64,000 nt of DNA from CAIRDP01 sp037138335. Its GTDB lineage: Bacteria > Bacteroidota > Bacteroidia > Bacteroidales > FEN-979. The stretch spans positions 1 to 64,000 of the forward strand of contig JBAXIO010000003.1 of assembly GCA_037138335.1 (NCBI GenBank), written 5' to 3'. Of this stretch, positions 63,813 through 64,000 are shown in pieces. The notes beneath the pieces were generated by a model. It did no database searches. It was not told the DNA's origin and saw only the letters and a list, made by a program, of their open reading frames with translations. The translations under genes and the position numbers were made by a program. Positions within the stretch are counted from its first letter, which is position 1. Every line of letters begins with the position of its first letter.

Positions 63813-64000
63813 ATCAAAGGTTTTAAATATGAAATTTTACCAGGTTTCAAAAAATCAGATAGGGTAAAGATAGAAAATCCGGAAATCAAAATCAACTGCC
63901 TCAAAATTCACATTCCGGAAGATACGTTTATGAAACACCGGATTTTTTTTACTTCAGCCCTGATTCGAAGTTAAGGATTTTTGCGAAAGGATTTCGGCTT
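63813..64000. other. window end, no gene recognised
   Basis: The last 188 bp upstream of the giant kinase hold no ORF or RNA that I can support, only the imperfect -7 box of the kinase gene. Confidence 0.5.

Overview
The window looks like chromosomal DNA of an uncultured, probably anaerobic or microaerobic member of the Bacteroidota (Bacteroidia, Bacteroidales-like). Three things point there: promoters of the Bacteroidota type (TAnnTTTG at -7, often with TTG about 20 nt upstream), several secreted proteins ending in a type IX secretion (T9SS) sorting domain, and family-typical genes (TonB-type energy transducer, LruC-domain lipoprotein, short CydA/CydB, PspC/LiaF-like pair). No plasmid, phage, rRNA or complete insertion-sequence genes were seen.

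Layout. 1-4122: initiator tRNA, then an era-der-hslR-tonB-like operon closed by a strong bidirectional terminator, and a small Lys/Ala/Pro-rich secreted protein. 4254-10370: hybrid histidine kinase, dtd, pdxJ, M19 dipeptidase and adenosine-deaminase-like protein. 10388-15327: an ABCG-like exporter with its lipoprotein partner and a zinc-type dehydrogenase. 15399-24638: a tight six-gene operon joining an NMT1-like lipoprotein, a Cache/HAMP histidine kinase, a REC-PP2C phosphatase, a STAS protein, a permease fused to two substrate-binding domains, and an ABC ATPase. 24694-28653: a lysine 2,3-aminomutase, two ATP-grasp ligases and a GNAT acetyltransferase, with 7-8 bp tandem-repeat arrays in the spacers. 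28878-32035: hydrolase, envelope-stress-like membrane proteins, tatC. 32183-37554: an RND efflux operon. 37563-42996: OsmC, DUF2892, LruC lipoprotein and a PAS hybrid kinase.

43100-49671 is the most striking part. It has cydAB with a tiny CydX-like ORF, and beyond that a divergent cluster: ArsF-like protein and membrane-anchored thioredoxin on the minus strand; ArsR-type repressor, Cys-rich single-pass protein, CcdA/ArsG-like permease, hgcA and hgcB on the plus strand. HgcA carries the NVWCAAGK cap-helix motif and five C-terminal membrane segments. HgcB carries two 4Fe-4S motifs, C73 and a C-terminal CC pair. Together they predict mercury methylation. A perfect 16-bp palindrome overlaps the predicted -33 region of the arsR-hgcAB promoter. 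The cluster suggests a metal-responsive operon that couples thiol redox and metal capture at the membrane to HgcAB.

49672-56982 is an accessory region: two decayed copies of the start of an MmeI-like restriction enzyme in direct orientation flank a cassette of T9SS proteins and phosphoesterases, with a broken YoeB-type toxin inside. The window ends with two hybrid kinases, one of 1726 residues with nine PAS domains (57005-63812). Overall this is a signalling-rich genome: four hybrid kinases, plus a kinase/PP2C/STAS relay tied to a transporter.
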